Assembly (NCBI RefSeq): GCF_004168035.1
Contig: NZ_SDPU01000012.1
Span: 62,001-126,000 of the forward strand
Length of the DNA: 64,000 bases
DNA from: Nocardioides iriomotensis
Lineage (GTDB): Bacteria > Actinomycetota > Actinomycetes > Propionibacteriales > Nocardioidaceae
Reading direction: 5' to 3'
In this document: piece after piece, positions 34,365 through 43,558 of the stretch
How the letters are laid out: each line of letters begins with the position of its first letter
Numbering within the stretch: position 1 is the first letter of the stretch
The notes under the pieces: generated by a model
What the model was told of the DNA's origin: nothing
Databases searched by the model: none
Seen by the model: only the letters and a program-made list of their open reading frames with translations
Translations under genes and position numbers: made by a program

Positions 34365-35149
34365 GATGCGGCCTTCCGGTCGTAGCGGGTGTGCGCGTGC
34401 CGCGGCGCGGGCGCGGAGTCGTCCTCGACGCCGAGCTCGGCCAGCAGCTGGGCGCGCAGCGCGGCGAACTCCGGGTCGGCCTGGGACCGCCGGTCGAGGT
34501 CGACACGCAGGTCGCGGGCGACGACGCCGTCGTCGAGCACGATCACCCGGTCGGCGAGCACGATCGCCTCGTCGACGTCGTGGGTGACGAGCAGGACGGC
34601 GGGCTGGTGCGCCTCGCAGAGCTTGCGCAGCAGCACGTGCATCCGGATCCGGGTCAGCGCGTCGAGCGCGCCGAACGGCTCGTCGGCGAGCAGCAGCTCG
34701 GGGTCGCGGACGAGCGAGCGGGCCAGGGCGGCACGCTGCTGCTCCCCGCCGGAGAGCTCGTGCGGCCACGCCTTCTCGCGGCCCTCCAGGCCGACCTCGG
34801 CGAGGGCGACCTGGCCGCGCTGGGCGGCGTCCTTGTCGCGCAGGCCGAAGGTGACGTTGTCGAGGACCCGCTTCCACGGCAGCAGCCGCGAGTCCTGGAA
34901 GACGACCGACACCTTGTCGGGTACGTCGACCGCGCCGTGCCCGGCGACGTCCCGGTCGAGTCCGGCGAGGGCACGCAGCAGCGTGCTCTTGCCGGAGCCG
35001 CTGCGGCCGATCAGGGCGACGAACTCGCCGGGTGCGATGTCGAGGTCGAGCCCGTTGAGCACGCCTCCCGCCCTGCTGAAGCTGCGGTGCAGGCCGCGGA
35101 CGCGGACCGCCGCGGTGCGGTCGGTCAGCCGGCCAGGGTGCGTCGCCAT
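34361..35149 (-). CDS. ABC transporter ATP-binding protein (SsuB/TauB-like)
   Basis: A 262-residue ATPase with Walker A (IGRSGSGKST), signature LSGGEQQRAALA, Walker B (LLLADEP) followed by FGALDALTR, the sequence typical of the nitrate/sulfonate/taurine ATPase family, and the switch THDVDEA. It energises import with the permease encoded next. Its start overlaps the permease gene by 25 bp and its GTGA end overlaps the LLM start by 4 bp. Confidence 0.93.
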   Translation of the reverse strand: MATHPGRLTDRTAAVRVRGLHRSFSRAGGVLNGLDLDIAPGEFVALIGRSGSGKSTLLRALAGLDRDVAGHGAVDVPDKVSVVFQDSRLLPWKRVLDNVTFGLRDKDAAQRGQVALAEVGLEGREKAWPHELSGGEQQRAALARSLVRDPELLLADEPFGALDALTRIRMHVLLRKLCEAHQPAVLLVTHDVDEAIVLADRVIVLDDGVVARDLRVDLDRRSQADPEFAALRAQLLAELGVEDDSAPAPRHAHTRYDRKAAS

Positions 35150-35967
35150 GACAGTGCCTTCCTCTCGATGAGCCGGACGGACCCGTCTGCGACGAGGCCG
35201 AGGATCGCGTAGACGACGAGCCCGACGACGATGACGTCGGTCTGGCCGTAGTTGGACGCGAGCGTGATCATGTGGCCGATCCCGCTCGTGGAGTTGATCT
35301 GCTCGACGACGACCAGCGCGAGCAGCGCACCGGTCACCGCGAAGCGCAGGCCGAGCAGGAACCCGGGCATCGCACCGGGGAGCACGACGTGGCGGACGAA
35401 CTCGCCCCGGCTGACGCCGGCGGTCTCGGCGAGCTCGGCGTACTTGCCCTCGATGCTGCGCAGGCCGTTGTGCGTGTGGATGTAGATCGGCACGAAGACG
35501 CCGAGCGCGATCGTGATGACCTTCATCTCCTCGCCGATGCCGAACCAGAGGATCAGCAGCGGGATGAGCGCCAGGTTGGGGATGGATCGCTTGATCTGGA
35601 CGGGACCGTCGATGAACGACTCACCCAGCCGGGAGAGGCCGGAGACGATCGCGAGGACCGTGCCGGCCGCGACGCCGATGAGCAGGCCGAGGACCGCGCG
35701 GACCGCCGAGGTGGCCAGGCTCTCCTGGAGCCGGCCGCTCTCGATCAGGCCACCGGCGGTGGCCACGACGGTCCACGGCTCCGACAGCGTGCGCGGGTCG
35801 ATGAGGCCCGTGGCGGAGCCGACGACCCAGAGCGCGAGCAGCGCGACCGGGCCGACGGCGTACCCGAACCGGATGCGCCGGCCGGGGCCGAGCCGCCGAC
35901 GGACCACGCGGTCGTCGGCCGGCTCGGCGCTAGGAAGCCGGGGACGGGTTGCTTCGATCGTGGTCAC
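35125..35967 (-). CDS. ABC transporter permease (SsuC/TauC-like)
   Basis: A 280-residue BPD-family permease with about six helices. The EAA loop is recognisable in the ELAETAGVSRGEFVRHVVLPGA region. It belongs to the sulfonate/taurine/nitrate permease group. It should pair with the ATPase and lipoprotein of the same operon. The start overlaps the substrate-binding gene by 4 bp. Confidence 0.93.
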   Translation of the reverse strand: MTTIEATRPRLPSAEPADDRVVRRRLGPGRRIRFGYAVGPVALLALWVVGSATGLIDPRTLSEPWTVVATAGGLIESGRLQESLATSAVRAVLGLLIGVAAGTVLAIVSGLSRLGESFIDGPVQIKRSIPNLALIPLLILWFGIGEEMKVITIALGVFVPIYIHTHNGLRSIEGKYAELAETAGVSRGEFVRHVVLPGAMPGFLLGLRFAVTGALLALVVVEQINSTSGIGHMITLASNYGQTDVIVVGLVVYAILGLVADGSVRLIERKALSWRRTLAG

Positions 35968-37046
35968 GAGTCACCTCCGAGGGCCTGCGCGATGGCCTCC
36001 TCGTAGCGGCGGTCGTAGAGGTCCTCGACGTTCAGCGGCTCCTGCTTCTGCTCCTTGACGAGCAGGTCGACGGTCTCCTGGTGACGGGCGATGAAGTCGT
36101 CCCAGCTGGTCGGGACGTTGAACTTCCCGAGCGTCTCGACGACGAACTCGGCGTCCTCGGGCGACAGGCCCTCGTGCTCGACGTAGTAGCCCTGGGCGAA
36201 CTCGTCGGGGTGCTCGGAGATCCACTGCTGAGCCTTGGCCCAGACCCCGACGTACTCCTTGAGCGCCGCGGCCTTGTTGGCGTCCTCGACGGTCTCGACG
36301 GGCGCGTACAGGGTCCAGGAGTCGTCGCGGACCCCGGGCTTGATGGTGGTGGCGCCGTCGCGCTCGTACTTGGCGAGGTAGGTCTTGACCAGGCTCTGGC
36401 CGAGCGGGGCGACGTCGACCTGCTTGCTGGCCAGCGCGTTGACGTAGGAGTCGTCGACGCTGGTCATCTCGACGAGCTCGACGTCGTCCTGGGTGAGGCC
36501 GGCCTGCTTGAGCACGCGCAGGACGAGCGCGCCCTGCGCCTGACCCGGGCTGTATGCGACCTTCTTGCCCTTCAGGTCCTCGAGGCTGTCGACCGTCTGG
36601 CCGGGGGCGACGCCGAGCTCGTACGTCGGGTGCTCGAGCGGGTCGACGGTCTCACGGGCGGCGACGATCCTGATGTCGGTGCCGGTCCAGTGCGCGAACA
36701 GCGGCGGGATGTCGGCGACACCGCCGACGTCGATCGCGTCGGCGCGGAACGCCTCGAGCGTCTTGGGGCCGCCGCTGATGTTGGCCCACTCGACGTCGAC
36801 GTCGAGCTCGTCGTCGAGGCCGGAGAGCTCGAGGGCGGTCTGGGTGGCGGGGTCACCGACCCGGAGGACGGTGCCCTCCTCGGGCTTGTCGGGCACGGCC
36901 GCCGTCAGCTCCAGGTGCGGGCCCTTCTCCTCGGCGCCGCAGCCGGTCAGACCGAACACGGCCAGGAAGACCGCGACCGCGTAGAGGACCACGAGTCGGG
37001 GAGACCGGGCCGCGAGGCGGGCCGGGGTGGTTCCAGGGGATGGCAT
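35964..37046 (-). CDS. ABC transporter substrate-binding lipoprotein (SsuA/TauA-like)
   Basis: A 360-residue lipoprotein: signal peptide with lipobox VFGLTGC (Cys near residue 36), then a NMT1/SsuA-type binding fold. Segments such as ADAIDVGGVADIPPLFAH (about residues 103-120) and GKKVAYSPGQAQG resemble aliphatic sulfonate/taurine binding proteins. It is the first gene of the operon and so defines its promoter at 37085-37112. GAGGAG lies ahead of ATG 37046. Confidence 0.92.
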   Translation of the reverse strand: MPSPGTTPARLAARSPRLVVLYAVAVFLAVFGLTGCGAEEKGPHLELTAAVPDKPEEGTVLRVGDPATQTALELSGLDDELDVDVEWANISGGPKTLEAFRADAIDVGGVADIPPLFAHWTGTDIRIVAARETVDPLEHPTYELGVAPGQTVDSLEDLKGKKVAYSPGQAQGALVLRVLKQAGLTQDDVELVEMTSVDDSYVNALASKQVDVAPLGQSLVKTYLAKYERDGATTIKPGVRDDSWTLYAPVETVEDANKAAALKEYVGVWAKAQQWISEHPDEFAQGYYVEHEGLSPEDAEFVVETLGKFNVPTSWDDFIARHQETVDLLVKEQKQEPLNVEDLYDRRYEEAIAQALGGDS

Positions 37047-37072
37047 GGGGGACTCCTCGGGACGTTGTTCTC

Positions 37073-37112
37073 AGTAAGTCACCTAAATTACTACACTAAA
37101 GTTCGGACGCAA
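37073..37112 (-). promoter_or_regulatory. Promoter and palindrome ahead of the sulfonate-type operon
   Basis: On the minus strand TTGCGT (37107-37112) and TAATTT (37085-37090) form a -35/-10 pair with a 16-nt spacer. A 5-bp perfect dyad AGTAA-N10-TTACT (37073-37077 and 37088-37092) straddles the -10. The AT-rich patch stands out in this GC-rich region and could be an operator for a sulfur-responsive repressor. Confidence 0.5.
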
Positions 37113-37245
37113 GCCGGCCGTCCCATCTGGCGGGCGCGTGTCGGCGCAGCCGAAGATCATGCGATCGGAGGATCCGACGTCCGGTCTGGCGTTCCTAGCC
37201 TGTAGGCGAGATCGGTGACCGCGCCGACCGTCGGGAGGAGAGCCC

Positions 37246-38031
37246 ATGCCGTCCACACGCAGCCCGCTCACCATGTCCACCACGCCCACCACGGCGCAAC
37301 GGCTCGCCGCCGAGTTCCTCGGGACCTTCGTGCTCGTCCTGGGCGGCTGCGGCTCCGCGGTGCTCGCGGCCGTCTTCCTCGACGACGCCGACACCCAGCT
37401 CGGCATCGGCTTCCTCGGCGTCGCGCTCGCGTTCGGCCTGACCGTCACGACCATGGCGTACGCCGTGGGGCACGTGTCCGGCGGGCACTTCAACCCGGCG
37501 GTCACGCTGGGGCTGGCCGCCTCGCGCCGGTTCACCTGGCGCGACTGCGGGGCCTACATCGCGACCCAGGTGGTCGCCGCCATCGTCGCGGCGACCGTGC
37601 TCTACGTGATCGCGTCCGGGGTCGCCGGCTTCTCGGCGAGCGAGTCGGGCTTCGCCACCAACGGGTACGGCGACCGCTCCCCCGGCGGCTACAGCCTGCT
37701 CGCGTGCGCGGTCGCCGAGGTCGTGCTGACCGCCGTCTTCCTGTTCGTCATCCTCGGCATCACCGACACCCGGGCGCCGAAGGGCTTCGCCCCGCTGGCC
37801 ATCGGCCTGTCGCTCACCCTGATCCACCTCGTGAGCATCCCGGTCACGAACACGTCGGTGAACCCGGCCCGGTCCATCGGGCCGGCGCTCTTCGCCGGCG
37901 GCGACGCGATCGCGCAGCTGTGGCTGTTCATCCTCGCGCCGATCGCCGGTGCGCTCCTCGCCGGCTTCAGCTACGCAGCCCTGCTCGGCCAGGGACCGGC
38001 CGCGCCCCTCGAGGAGGCCACCGAGGGCTGA
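37246..38031 (+). CDS. aqpZ: Aquaporin/MIP-family channel
   Basis: A 261-residue six-helix channel with both NPA-type motifs, FNPAVT (about residue 85) and VNPARS (about 207). The AQPZ-like Arg follows the second motif. The N-terminal half has [10 protein letters not shown]. It is expected to conduct water, perhaps other small solutes. GGGAGGAG lies 3 to 10 nt before ATG 37246; an internal start at MSTTP is a possible alternative. Confidence 0.93.
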   Translation: MPSTRSPLTMSTTPTTAQRLAAEFLGTFVLVLGGCGSAVLAAVFLDDADTQLGIGFLGVALAFGLTVTTMAYAVGHVSGGHFNPAVTLGLAASRRFTWRDCGAYIATQVVAAIVAATVLYVIASGVAGFSASESGFATNGYGDRSPGGYSLLACAVAEVVLTAVFLFVILGITDTRAPKGFAPLAIGLSLTLIHLVSIPVTNTSVNPARSIGPALFAGGDAIAQLWLFILAPIAGALLAGFSYAALLGQGPAAPLEEATEG

Positions 38032-38042
38032 GTTGTCGCCGG

Positions 38043-39092
38043 TCAGTGACCGTGCGGGATGACCACCGCGCGGCCGTTCAGCTCGCCGGCCTCCAGGCGG
38101 CGGTACGCCTCGAGCCCGTCGTCGAGGCCGAACAGCTCGACCTGGGGCGTGACCTTCCCCGCCCGGTACAGGTCGGCCACCTCGTGCAGCTCCTCGATGG
38201 TGCCCCAGTAGGTGCTGGTGAGCTCGACCTCGTAGGGCACGCCGTAGAAGTTCCAGGCGTAGCTGCCGTTGCCGATGCCGACGATCGTCACCCGCCCCTG
38301 CAGCGCGACCACCGACATCGCCAGCGCGAGCGTCGGATCCACGCCGACGAAGTCGAACACCGCGTCGACGCCACGGCCACCGGTCAGCTCGCGGACGGCG
38401 CCGGCCTGGTCGGGCCCGCCCGGCACCGTGACCGCGCCGTACCCCTCCGCCTGCGCGAGCGCCTCGGGCTTCTGGTCGGTCGCGATCACGGTCGCGCCGG
38501 TCAGCGCGCGGAGGATCTGCACCGCCACCTGGCCCAGGCCGCCCAGGCCGATGACCAGAGCGGACCGGCCGCCGCCCGCCAGCACCGGCAGCGACTTCTT
38601 GATCGCGTGGTACGGCGTCAGCCCGGCGTCCGCGAGCGGCGCGGCGGCCACGGGGTCGGCCTGCCCGAGCGGGACCAGGTTGCGCGCCGGCACGGCGAGG
38701 TACTCCGCCATGCCACCGTCGCGGCCGAGGCCGGCCGCCAGGTACGGCATCGTCGCGGCGTTCTCGCAGTAGGTGTCCTGCCCTCGCGAGCAGGCGCGGC
38801 AGTGCCCGCACCCGATCGGCCCGTAGACGAGGAAGGCGTCGCCGACGGTGAAACCCTCCACACCCGGGCCGAGCTCCTCGACCCAGCCGGAGCTCTCGTG
38901 CCCGAGCACGAACGACGGCCGCAGCTGCGGCGGACCGAACGACTCGTCGAAGTCGCGGTACACCGCGACGTCGGAGTGGCACGCCCCCGCCCCGGCCACC
39001 TTCAGCAGGACCTCACCCGGGCCGGGTGCGGGACGGTCGACCTCCTTGAGCACGGGGGTCGACTTGTACTGGTCGAAGACGATCGCTCGCAT
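38043..39092 (-). CDS. Zinc-dependent alcohol dehydrogenase
   Basis: A 349-residue medium-chain dehydrogenase. Catalytic zinc ligands are Cys in GACHSD and the His-Glu of GHESSG. The structural zinc site is CGHCRACSRGQDTYC. The NAD-binding GLGGLGQVA lies near residue 183. It oxidises alcohols or reduces aldehydes; the precise substrate is unknown. The stop is 11 bp from the convergent aquaporin gene. Transcription likely starts near 39095 with the GGGAGC Shine-Dalgarno. Confidence 0.92.
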   Translation of the reverse strand: MRAIVFDQYKSTPVLKEVDRPAPGPGEVLLKVAGAGACHSDVAVYRDFDESFGPPQLRPSFVLGHESSGWVEELGPGVEGFTVGDAFLVYGPIGCGHCRACSRGQDTYCENAATMPYLAAGLGRDGGMAEYLAVPARNLVPLGQADPVAAAPLADAGLTPYHAIKKSLPVLAGGGRSALVIGLGGLGQVAVQILRALTGATVIATDQKPEALAQAEGYGAVTVPGGPDQAGAVRELTGGRGVDAVFDFVGVDPTLALAMSVVALQGRVTIVGIGNGSYAWNFYGVPYEVELTSTYWGTIEELHEVADLYRAGKVTPQVELFGLDDGLEAYRRLEAGELNGRAVVIPHGH

Positions 39093-39135
39093 GACGCTCC
39101 CTCGGGGTCCCGCCGACCCCTCGGGAGGCGTCGGC

Positions 39136-40440
39136 TCAGCGCTTGGACCGAGCGTACGGCGTGGGCGACCAGATGAGCGCGTCGCCGACGGAGCGCTCGC
39201 TGCCGCCGCTCACCGAGTTGGCGACCGCGCCGTTGATGGCCATCGTCGTGGAGCCGCCACCGTCGAGGTTGATGGCGTTGGTGAGGCCGAGCGACAGCGC
39301 GACCTGCGCCGTCTCCCGCAGGCTGGCGCCGACGCTGCTGGGCTGCCGGCCGTCGATGGTGACGATGCCGATCTGCCCGGCGTCGGTGCGACCGACGAAG
39401 GTGCGCGGGTGCCGCATGAACAGCGACGTGTCGCCGCGCGGGACGACCGCCACGCCGTCGCGGGTCAGCGTGAAGCGGCCGTTGACGCCGTACACCCACG
39501 GGCCGGTCGGGATCCGGTTGCCGAGCGCGTCACGCAGGCGCATGGTGCTCCGCAGGCAGGCCTTCTTCTCGCCGGCCTTCTTCTTGGCACGGCTGATCGT
39601 CCAGAGGCGCTCGGTCTGCTTGCCGGTGGCCTGGAGCGACGTCTGCACCGGCGTGAGCGTGGTGCCGCGCTCCTTCTCCCGGCTGACCACGCAGCCGCTC
39701 CGGCCGAGCACGACCTCGACGCCCTTGCCCGCGGGCGTGGTCTCGCTGAACTTCGCCGGCAGCTTGACCACGTCGCCGTCCTGGCGGCAGTTGGTCGGGT
39801 CCTTCTTCTTGGCGCACTTCGACGGCACGACCGGAGGGTGGCCGAGGAACTCGAGCTTGAGGCCGTTGCCGGAGCGCTTGTTGACCATCCGCTCCTGCCA
39901 CGCGAGCTTGCCGGGGAACGTCACCTGGTTGGTGCGGGCGTCCATGAGCATCGACACCTCCGCGGTGCCGCTGCTCGGCTCGCTGAGCAGGTCCCCGTCG
40001 TACAGGCCGAGACCGACGGGGTCTCCGGGGAACGACCGGCTCGCGGTGAAGGTGAAGTACGACGCGTTGACCGCGACCTGGGCGCCGGAGTACGCCGCGA
40101 GCTGGCTGACCGTCTCGGTCGGGGCGAGCGTCGGGCCGTAGGTGGCGCGCAGGCTGCCGACGGCCCCGGCGGCCGGGTCGATCGTCACCATCCGCACGCG
40201 CCACGGGCCGGTGCGCGTGGTCTGGTAGTCCTTCTCCTTCGCCTCTCCGGTGCCGCGCGTGATGTCGGTGAGGCTCACGCCGGGCGCGATGGGGGTGACC
40301 GTGCGCGTCTCCGGCAGCGCCGGGTCACCGAGCGGCAGCCCGGTGTTCTTGGACTGGGCCGGGCCGGCGGTCAGCGACGCCGCCACCAGGGCGGTCAGGC
40401 CGACGGCGGCGGCGACAGGACGGACTCGGGATCGGCGCAC
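39136..40440 (-). CDS. Secreted phosphodiester glycosidase (NAGPA/DUF2233-like)
   Basis: A 434-residue exported protein with a signal peptide (about residues 1-30). The C-terminal half matches the phosphodiester glycosidase family: QVAVNASYFTF (with the Asn), PRGDTSLFM, GIVTIDGRQP and the NLDGGGSTTM signature of the active site. Related enzymes remove N-acetylglucosamine phosphodiester caps or cleave exopolysaccharide phosphodiesters. A role in teichoic or capsule polysaccharide turnover is speculative. GTG 40440 is chosen for Shine-Dalgarno spacing to GGGGGAG; GTG 40443 is adjacent. Confidence 0.86.
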   Translation of the reverse strand: MRRSRVRPVAAAVGLTALVAASLTAGPAQSKNTGLPLGDPALPETRTVTPIAPGVSLTDITRGTGEAKEKDYQTTRTGPWRVRMVTIDPAAGAVGSLRATYGPTLAPTETVSQLAAYSGAQVAVNASYFTFTASRSFPGDPVGLGLYDGDLLSEPSSGTAEVSMLMDARTNQVTFPGKLAWQERMVNKRSGNGLKLEFLGHPPVVPSKCAKKKDPTNCRQDGDVVKLPAKFSETTPAGKGVEVVLGRSGCVVSREKERGTTLTPVQTSLQATGKQTERLWTISRAKKKAGEKKACLRSTMRLRDALGNRIPTGPWVYGVNGRFTLTRDGVAVVPRGDTSLFMRHPRTFVGRTDAGQIGIVTIDGRQPSSVGASLRETAQVALSLGLTNAINLDGGGSTTMAINGAVANSVSGGSERSVGDALIWSPTPYARSKR

Positions 40441-40513
40441 CACGATCTCCCCCGGGGTATGGGACGGACACAGAAGTAAAGAGTGTGACTCATGGTGCAC
40501 GCGGGACGCCACA

Positions 40514-40538
40514 CCGGGGCCGCGTGTCGGTGCCCCGG
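40514..40538. repeat. 7-bp perfect GC-rich hairpin in the leader of the GGDEF-EAL gene
   Basis: CCGGGGC (40514-40520) and GCCCCGG (40532-40538) enclose an 11-nt loop. It lies about 100 nt before ATG 40638, in the region shared with the divergent glycosidase promoter. It could be a leader hairpin or terminator; no family is identifiable. Confidence 0.5.
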
Positions 40539-40637
40539 CCACGAGCCGCTTCGCACCCACTCGTCTCGTATTCCTCAGGTCCCGCGCCCGCCTGCCGATG
40601 AGGGCTTCCGGCGGATCAGTCCGAGGGGAGAACAGGC

Positions 40638-42617
40638 ATGGCGTGGTCGCAGCGCGCGGCGCGGCGGCGCGTGCACAAGGGCACGACGCTGCTGGCGATC
40701 TATGCCGCGGCGAGCCTCGTCCCGGTGCTCGCCCTCGGTGTCACCCTGGTGCGCGGGTACCACGACGCCGGCATCACGCGCGCCACCTCCCAAGCCTTGC
40801 ACCAGGTGGCGGTCATCGAGCGGATGGTCGTCTCACCCGCACTTCGCGACGCCGATTTCAGCCAGGGTCTGACCGACTCCGAGGAGTACTCGCTCCGGCT
40901 CTCCACCGACCTCGCCGTCTACGACGGCGGAGTGGCGCGACTGCGCCTCTATGACTTCGACGGCCACGTGGTGTTCGCTGAGAACGGCGACACAGGCACC
41001 GTCCTCGCGGACGACCCTGCCTTCCAGCGAGCCGCCAACGGCAAGCCAAGTGCGACGCTTCTCGACTCGGGCGACGCAAGCTCTCGTGGCGCGGTCATCC
41101 GAGTGCTCGCGCAAGTGGTTCCCGAGGCCACCGGTCGCGCGCTCGGCGTGCTGGAGGTCCAGCTGACCTACGACAAGATCGCCGACCAGATCGCCGCCGA
41201 GACCCGCGCCGCGATCATCCGGCTCGCGATCGGCCTGGCCGCGCTCTACGCCGTCCTGGGCCTGATCTCCTGGTGGACCACCCGGGCCCTCGGCCGGCAC
41301 GCGGCGGCGAAGGAGCACCAGGCTCTGCACGACCCGCTGACCGGGCTGCCGAACCGCGACCTGTTCCGGCGGGTGTCCGAGCGTGCCGTGGAGCGCGCGC
41401 AGGGCCGCGGCGCCCTGGTGCTCGTCGACCTCGACCGGTTCAAGGAGGTCAACGACACCCTCGGCCACCACGCCGGCGACGAGCTGCTGCAGGTGGTCGG
41501 CCGGCGGCTGCAGGAGTCGCTGCGCACCGACGACACGGTCGCGCGGCTCGGCGGCGACGAGTTCGGCATCCTGCTGCCCGGTGAGTCCGACCGGGCCGCG
41601 ACCGTCGAGCTGCTCACCCGCGTGCGCGAGGCCGTCGGCGCCGAGATCACCCTCGACGACTCCACCCTGACCGTCGACGCCAGCTTCGGCATCTGCTTCT
41701 TCCCCGACGACGCCGACACCGTCGAGGACCTGCTGAAGAACGCCGACGCGGCGATGTACCAGGGCAAGCACGGACCCACCGGCGTGGTCGTCTACGAGGA
41801 GTCGGCGGCGCGTCCCGCGACCGACTCGCTCGTGCTCCAGCGCGAGCTGCGCCGCGCGATCGCCGACGACCAGCTGCTCCTGCAGTACCAGCCCAAGCTG
41901 CACCTGAGCACCGGCCAGGTCAGCTGCGTGGAGGCGCTCGTCCGCTGGCAGCACCCCGAGCGCGGCCTGCTCCCGCCGATCGACTTCCTGCCGGTAGCGG
42001 AACGGAGCGAGCTCATCGAGCCGCTGACCCGCTGGGTCCTCCGCCAGGCGCTCACCGACTGCGCGCGCTGGGCCGAGGCCGGCCGGCCGTGGTCCGTCGC
42101 GGTGAACGTGTCGGCTCGCAACCTCGCGACCCTGGAGTTCGTCGAGGTCGTGCGCGAGACGCTCGCCGCGACCGCCGTACCGCCGGAGCGGCTGTACCTC
42201 GAGATCACCGAGACCGCCGTCGCTTTCGACGCCGGGCAGGTGCGGGAGGTGGTCGAGCGGCTGGCCGAGATCGGCATCTCGGTGTCGGTCGACGACTTCG
42301 GCGTCGGCTACACCGGACTCTCCCAGCTGCGCGCCATGTCGATCCGCGAGATCAAGATCGACCGCGCGTTCATCGCCAACCTCGAGGAGAGCCAGCAGGA
42401 CCGCGCGATCGTCGCGTCGGTCATCGACCTGGCGCACGGCCTCGGCTGCACCGTCACCGCCGAGGGCGTCGAGACCCAGCAGGTCGCGGACTGGCTCGCC
42501 GACGCCGGCTGCGACCACGGCCAGGGGTACCTGTGGCTGCGGCCCTCGCCCTGGCAGGAGATCGTCCCGGCCGGCGAGGCGTCCGGCACCGCTCTCCCCG
42601 CGTCACCCGCACCCTGA
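40638..42617 (+). CDS. Membrane GGDEF-EAL protein (diguanylate cyclase/phosphodiesterase)
   Basis: A 659-residue signalling protein. A membrane helix near residues 15-35 and another near 185-205 flank an extracellular sensory region of about 145 residues. The GGDEF domain (about 225-385) has intact GGDEF and, five residues upstream, an RTDD product-inhibition site. The EAL domain (about 400-640) has EALVRW, NVSARNL, LEITETA, DDFGVGY, KIDRAF and AEGVETQ, so all catalytic residues appear present. It should make and degrade c-di-GMP in response to an external cue. ATG 40638 has GGGGAG upstream. The binding-protein gene starts 17 bp after it. Confidence 0.95.
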   Translation: MAWSQRAARRRVHKGTTLLAIYAAASLVPVLALGVTLVRGYHDAGITRATSQALHQVAVIERMVVSPALRDADFSQGLTDSEEYSLRLSTDLAVYDGGVARLRLYDFDGHVVFAENGDTGTVLADDPAFQRAANGKPSATLLDSGDASSRGAVIRVLAQVVPEATGRALGVLEVQLTYDKIADQIAAETRAAIIRLAIGLAALYAVLGLISWWTTRALGRHAAAKEHQALHDPLTGLPNRDLFRRVSERAVERAQGRGALVLVDLDRFKEVNDTLGHHAGDELLQVVGRRLQESLRTDDTVARLGGDEFGILLPGESDRAATVELLTRVREAVGAEITLDDSTLTVDASFGICFFPDDADTVEDLLKNADAAMYQGKHGPTGVVVYEESAARPATDSLVLQRELRRAIADDQLLLQYQPKLHLSTGQVSCVEALVRWQHPERGLLPPIDFLPVAERSELIEPLTRWVLRQALTDCARWAEAGRPWSVAVNVSARNLATLEFVEVVRETLAATAVPPERLYLEITETAVAFDAGQVREVVERLAEIGISVSVDDFGVGYTGLSQLRAMSIREIKIDRAFIANLEESQQDRAIVASVIDLAHGLGCTVTAEGVETQQVADWLADAGCDHGQGYLWLRPSPWQEIVPAGEASGTALPASPAP

Positions 42618-42634
42618 GCCCGGAAGGCACCACC

Positions 42635-43522
42635 ATGCTCGTTCGCAGGACCGCCCTCGCGTCACTGTTGCCCGCCCTCCTGCTCGCCGGCTGCGCCGCC
42701 GCCGGGTCCGAGCCGGACCAGCAGGACGCGCCGAGCCTGAGCGTCGACGAGGACCTGCACGCGCTGCTCCCCGCCGACGTCCGCGAGCGCGGCGTGCTGC
42801 GCATCGGCACGGACCCGTCGTACGCACCGATGTCGTCGTACGGCGAGGACGGCCGCACGATCGTCGGCATGGAGCCGGACCTCGGTGACGCGCTGGGCGA
42901 CGTCCTCGGCGTCGACGTGCGCTTCGTCGACACCGACTTCACCACGATCCTCCCCGACGTGGACACCGGCCGCCTCGACCTCGGCATGTCCGCCATGACC
43001 GACACGCCGGAGCGCGCGGAGCAGGTCGACTTCGTGAACTACTTCAGCGCCGGCACCTCGATCCTGGTGCAGCGGGGCAACCCCGCTGGCGTGTTCGAGC
43101 TCGAGGACCTGTGCGGCAAGGTCGCGGCGGTCGAGAAGGGCACCACGCAGGTCGACCTGCTCGACCGCGCGCAGGGCCGGTGCGACGACGAGCCGATCGA
43201 CGTGCGCACCTACGGCACCAACTCCGATGCGCTGGTCCAGCTCCGCACCGGCCGCGCCGCCGCCGTCCTCAACGACCTGCCCCCGGCAGCGCTGCTGGTC
43301 ACCGATCCCGACACCAAGGCGAACTACCAGCTCGCCTCGACCGCGCAGCTCGAGCCGGGGCTGTACGGCGTGGCCGTCGACAAGGACCTGCCCGGGCTGC
43401 GGGACGCCGTCCAGGCGGCGCTGGAGGTCCTCGTCGACCGCGGCGTCTACGCCGACGTGCTGGCCCACTGGGGCGTCGAGGACGGCGCCGTGCAGGACGT
43501 GACGGTGAACTCGGGTCGCTGA
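42635..43522 (+). CDS. Orphan family-3 solute-binding lipoprotein
   Basis: A 295-residue lipoprotein with lipobox LLLAGC (Cys near residue 20). The mature protein resembles polar amino acid binding proteins: LRIGTDPSYAPMS, GMEPDLGDAL and the DLGMSAMTDTPERA segment. No ABC permease or ATPase gene is adjacent, so import is doubtful. It lies 17 bp after the GGDEF-EAL gene with GGAAGG ahead of its ATG, so the two form a pair. A ligand-sensing role coupled to that membrane protein is inference. Confidence 0.88.
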   Translation: MLVRRTALASLLPALLLAGCAAAGSEPDQQDAPSLSVDEDLHALLPADVRERGVLRIGTDPSYAPMSSYGEDGRTIVGMEPDLGDALGDVLGVDVRFVDTDFTTILPDVDTGRLDLGMSAMTDTPERAEQVDFVNYFSAGTSILVQRGNPAGVFELEDLCGKVAAVEKGTTQVDLLDRAQGRCDDEPIDVRTYGTNSDALVQLRTGRAAAVLNDLPPAALLVTDPDTKANYQLASTAQLEPGLYGVAVDKDLPGLRDAVQAALEVLVDRGVYADVLAHWGVEDGAVQDVTVNSGR

Positions 43523-43546
43523 CGCGACCCGGGGGCCGCGGACGGC

Positions 43547-43552
43547 TAGCGT
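43547..43552 (+). promoter_or_regulatory. -10 box of a likely leaderless merR transcript
   Basis: TAGCGT lies 6 nt before ATG 43559 with no Shine-Dalgarno sequence, giving the regulator its own promoter after the binding-protein gene. Confidence 0.5.
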
Positions 43553-43558
43553 TCCCCC

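Noticed and set aside
40441-40637. A c-di-GMP riboswitch ahead of the GGDEF-EAL gene
   Set aside because: The 7-bp hairpin is present but I see no GEMM-type conserved core, so this is only listed as a leader hairpin.
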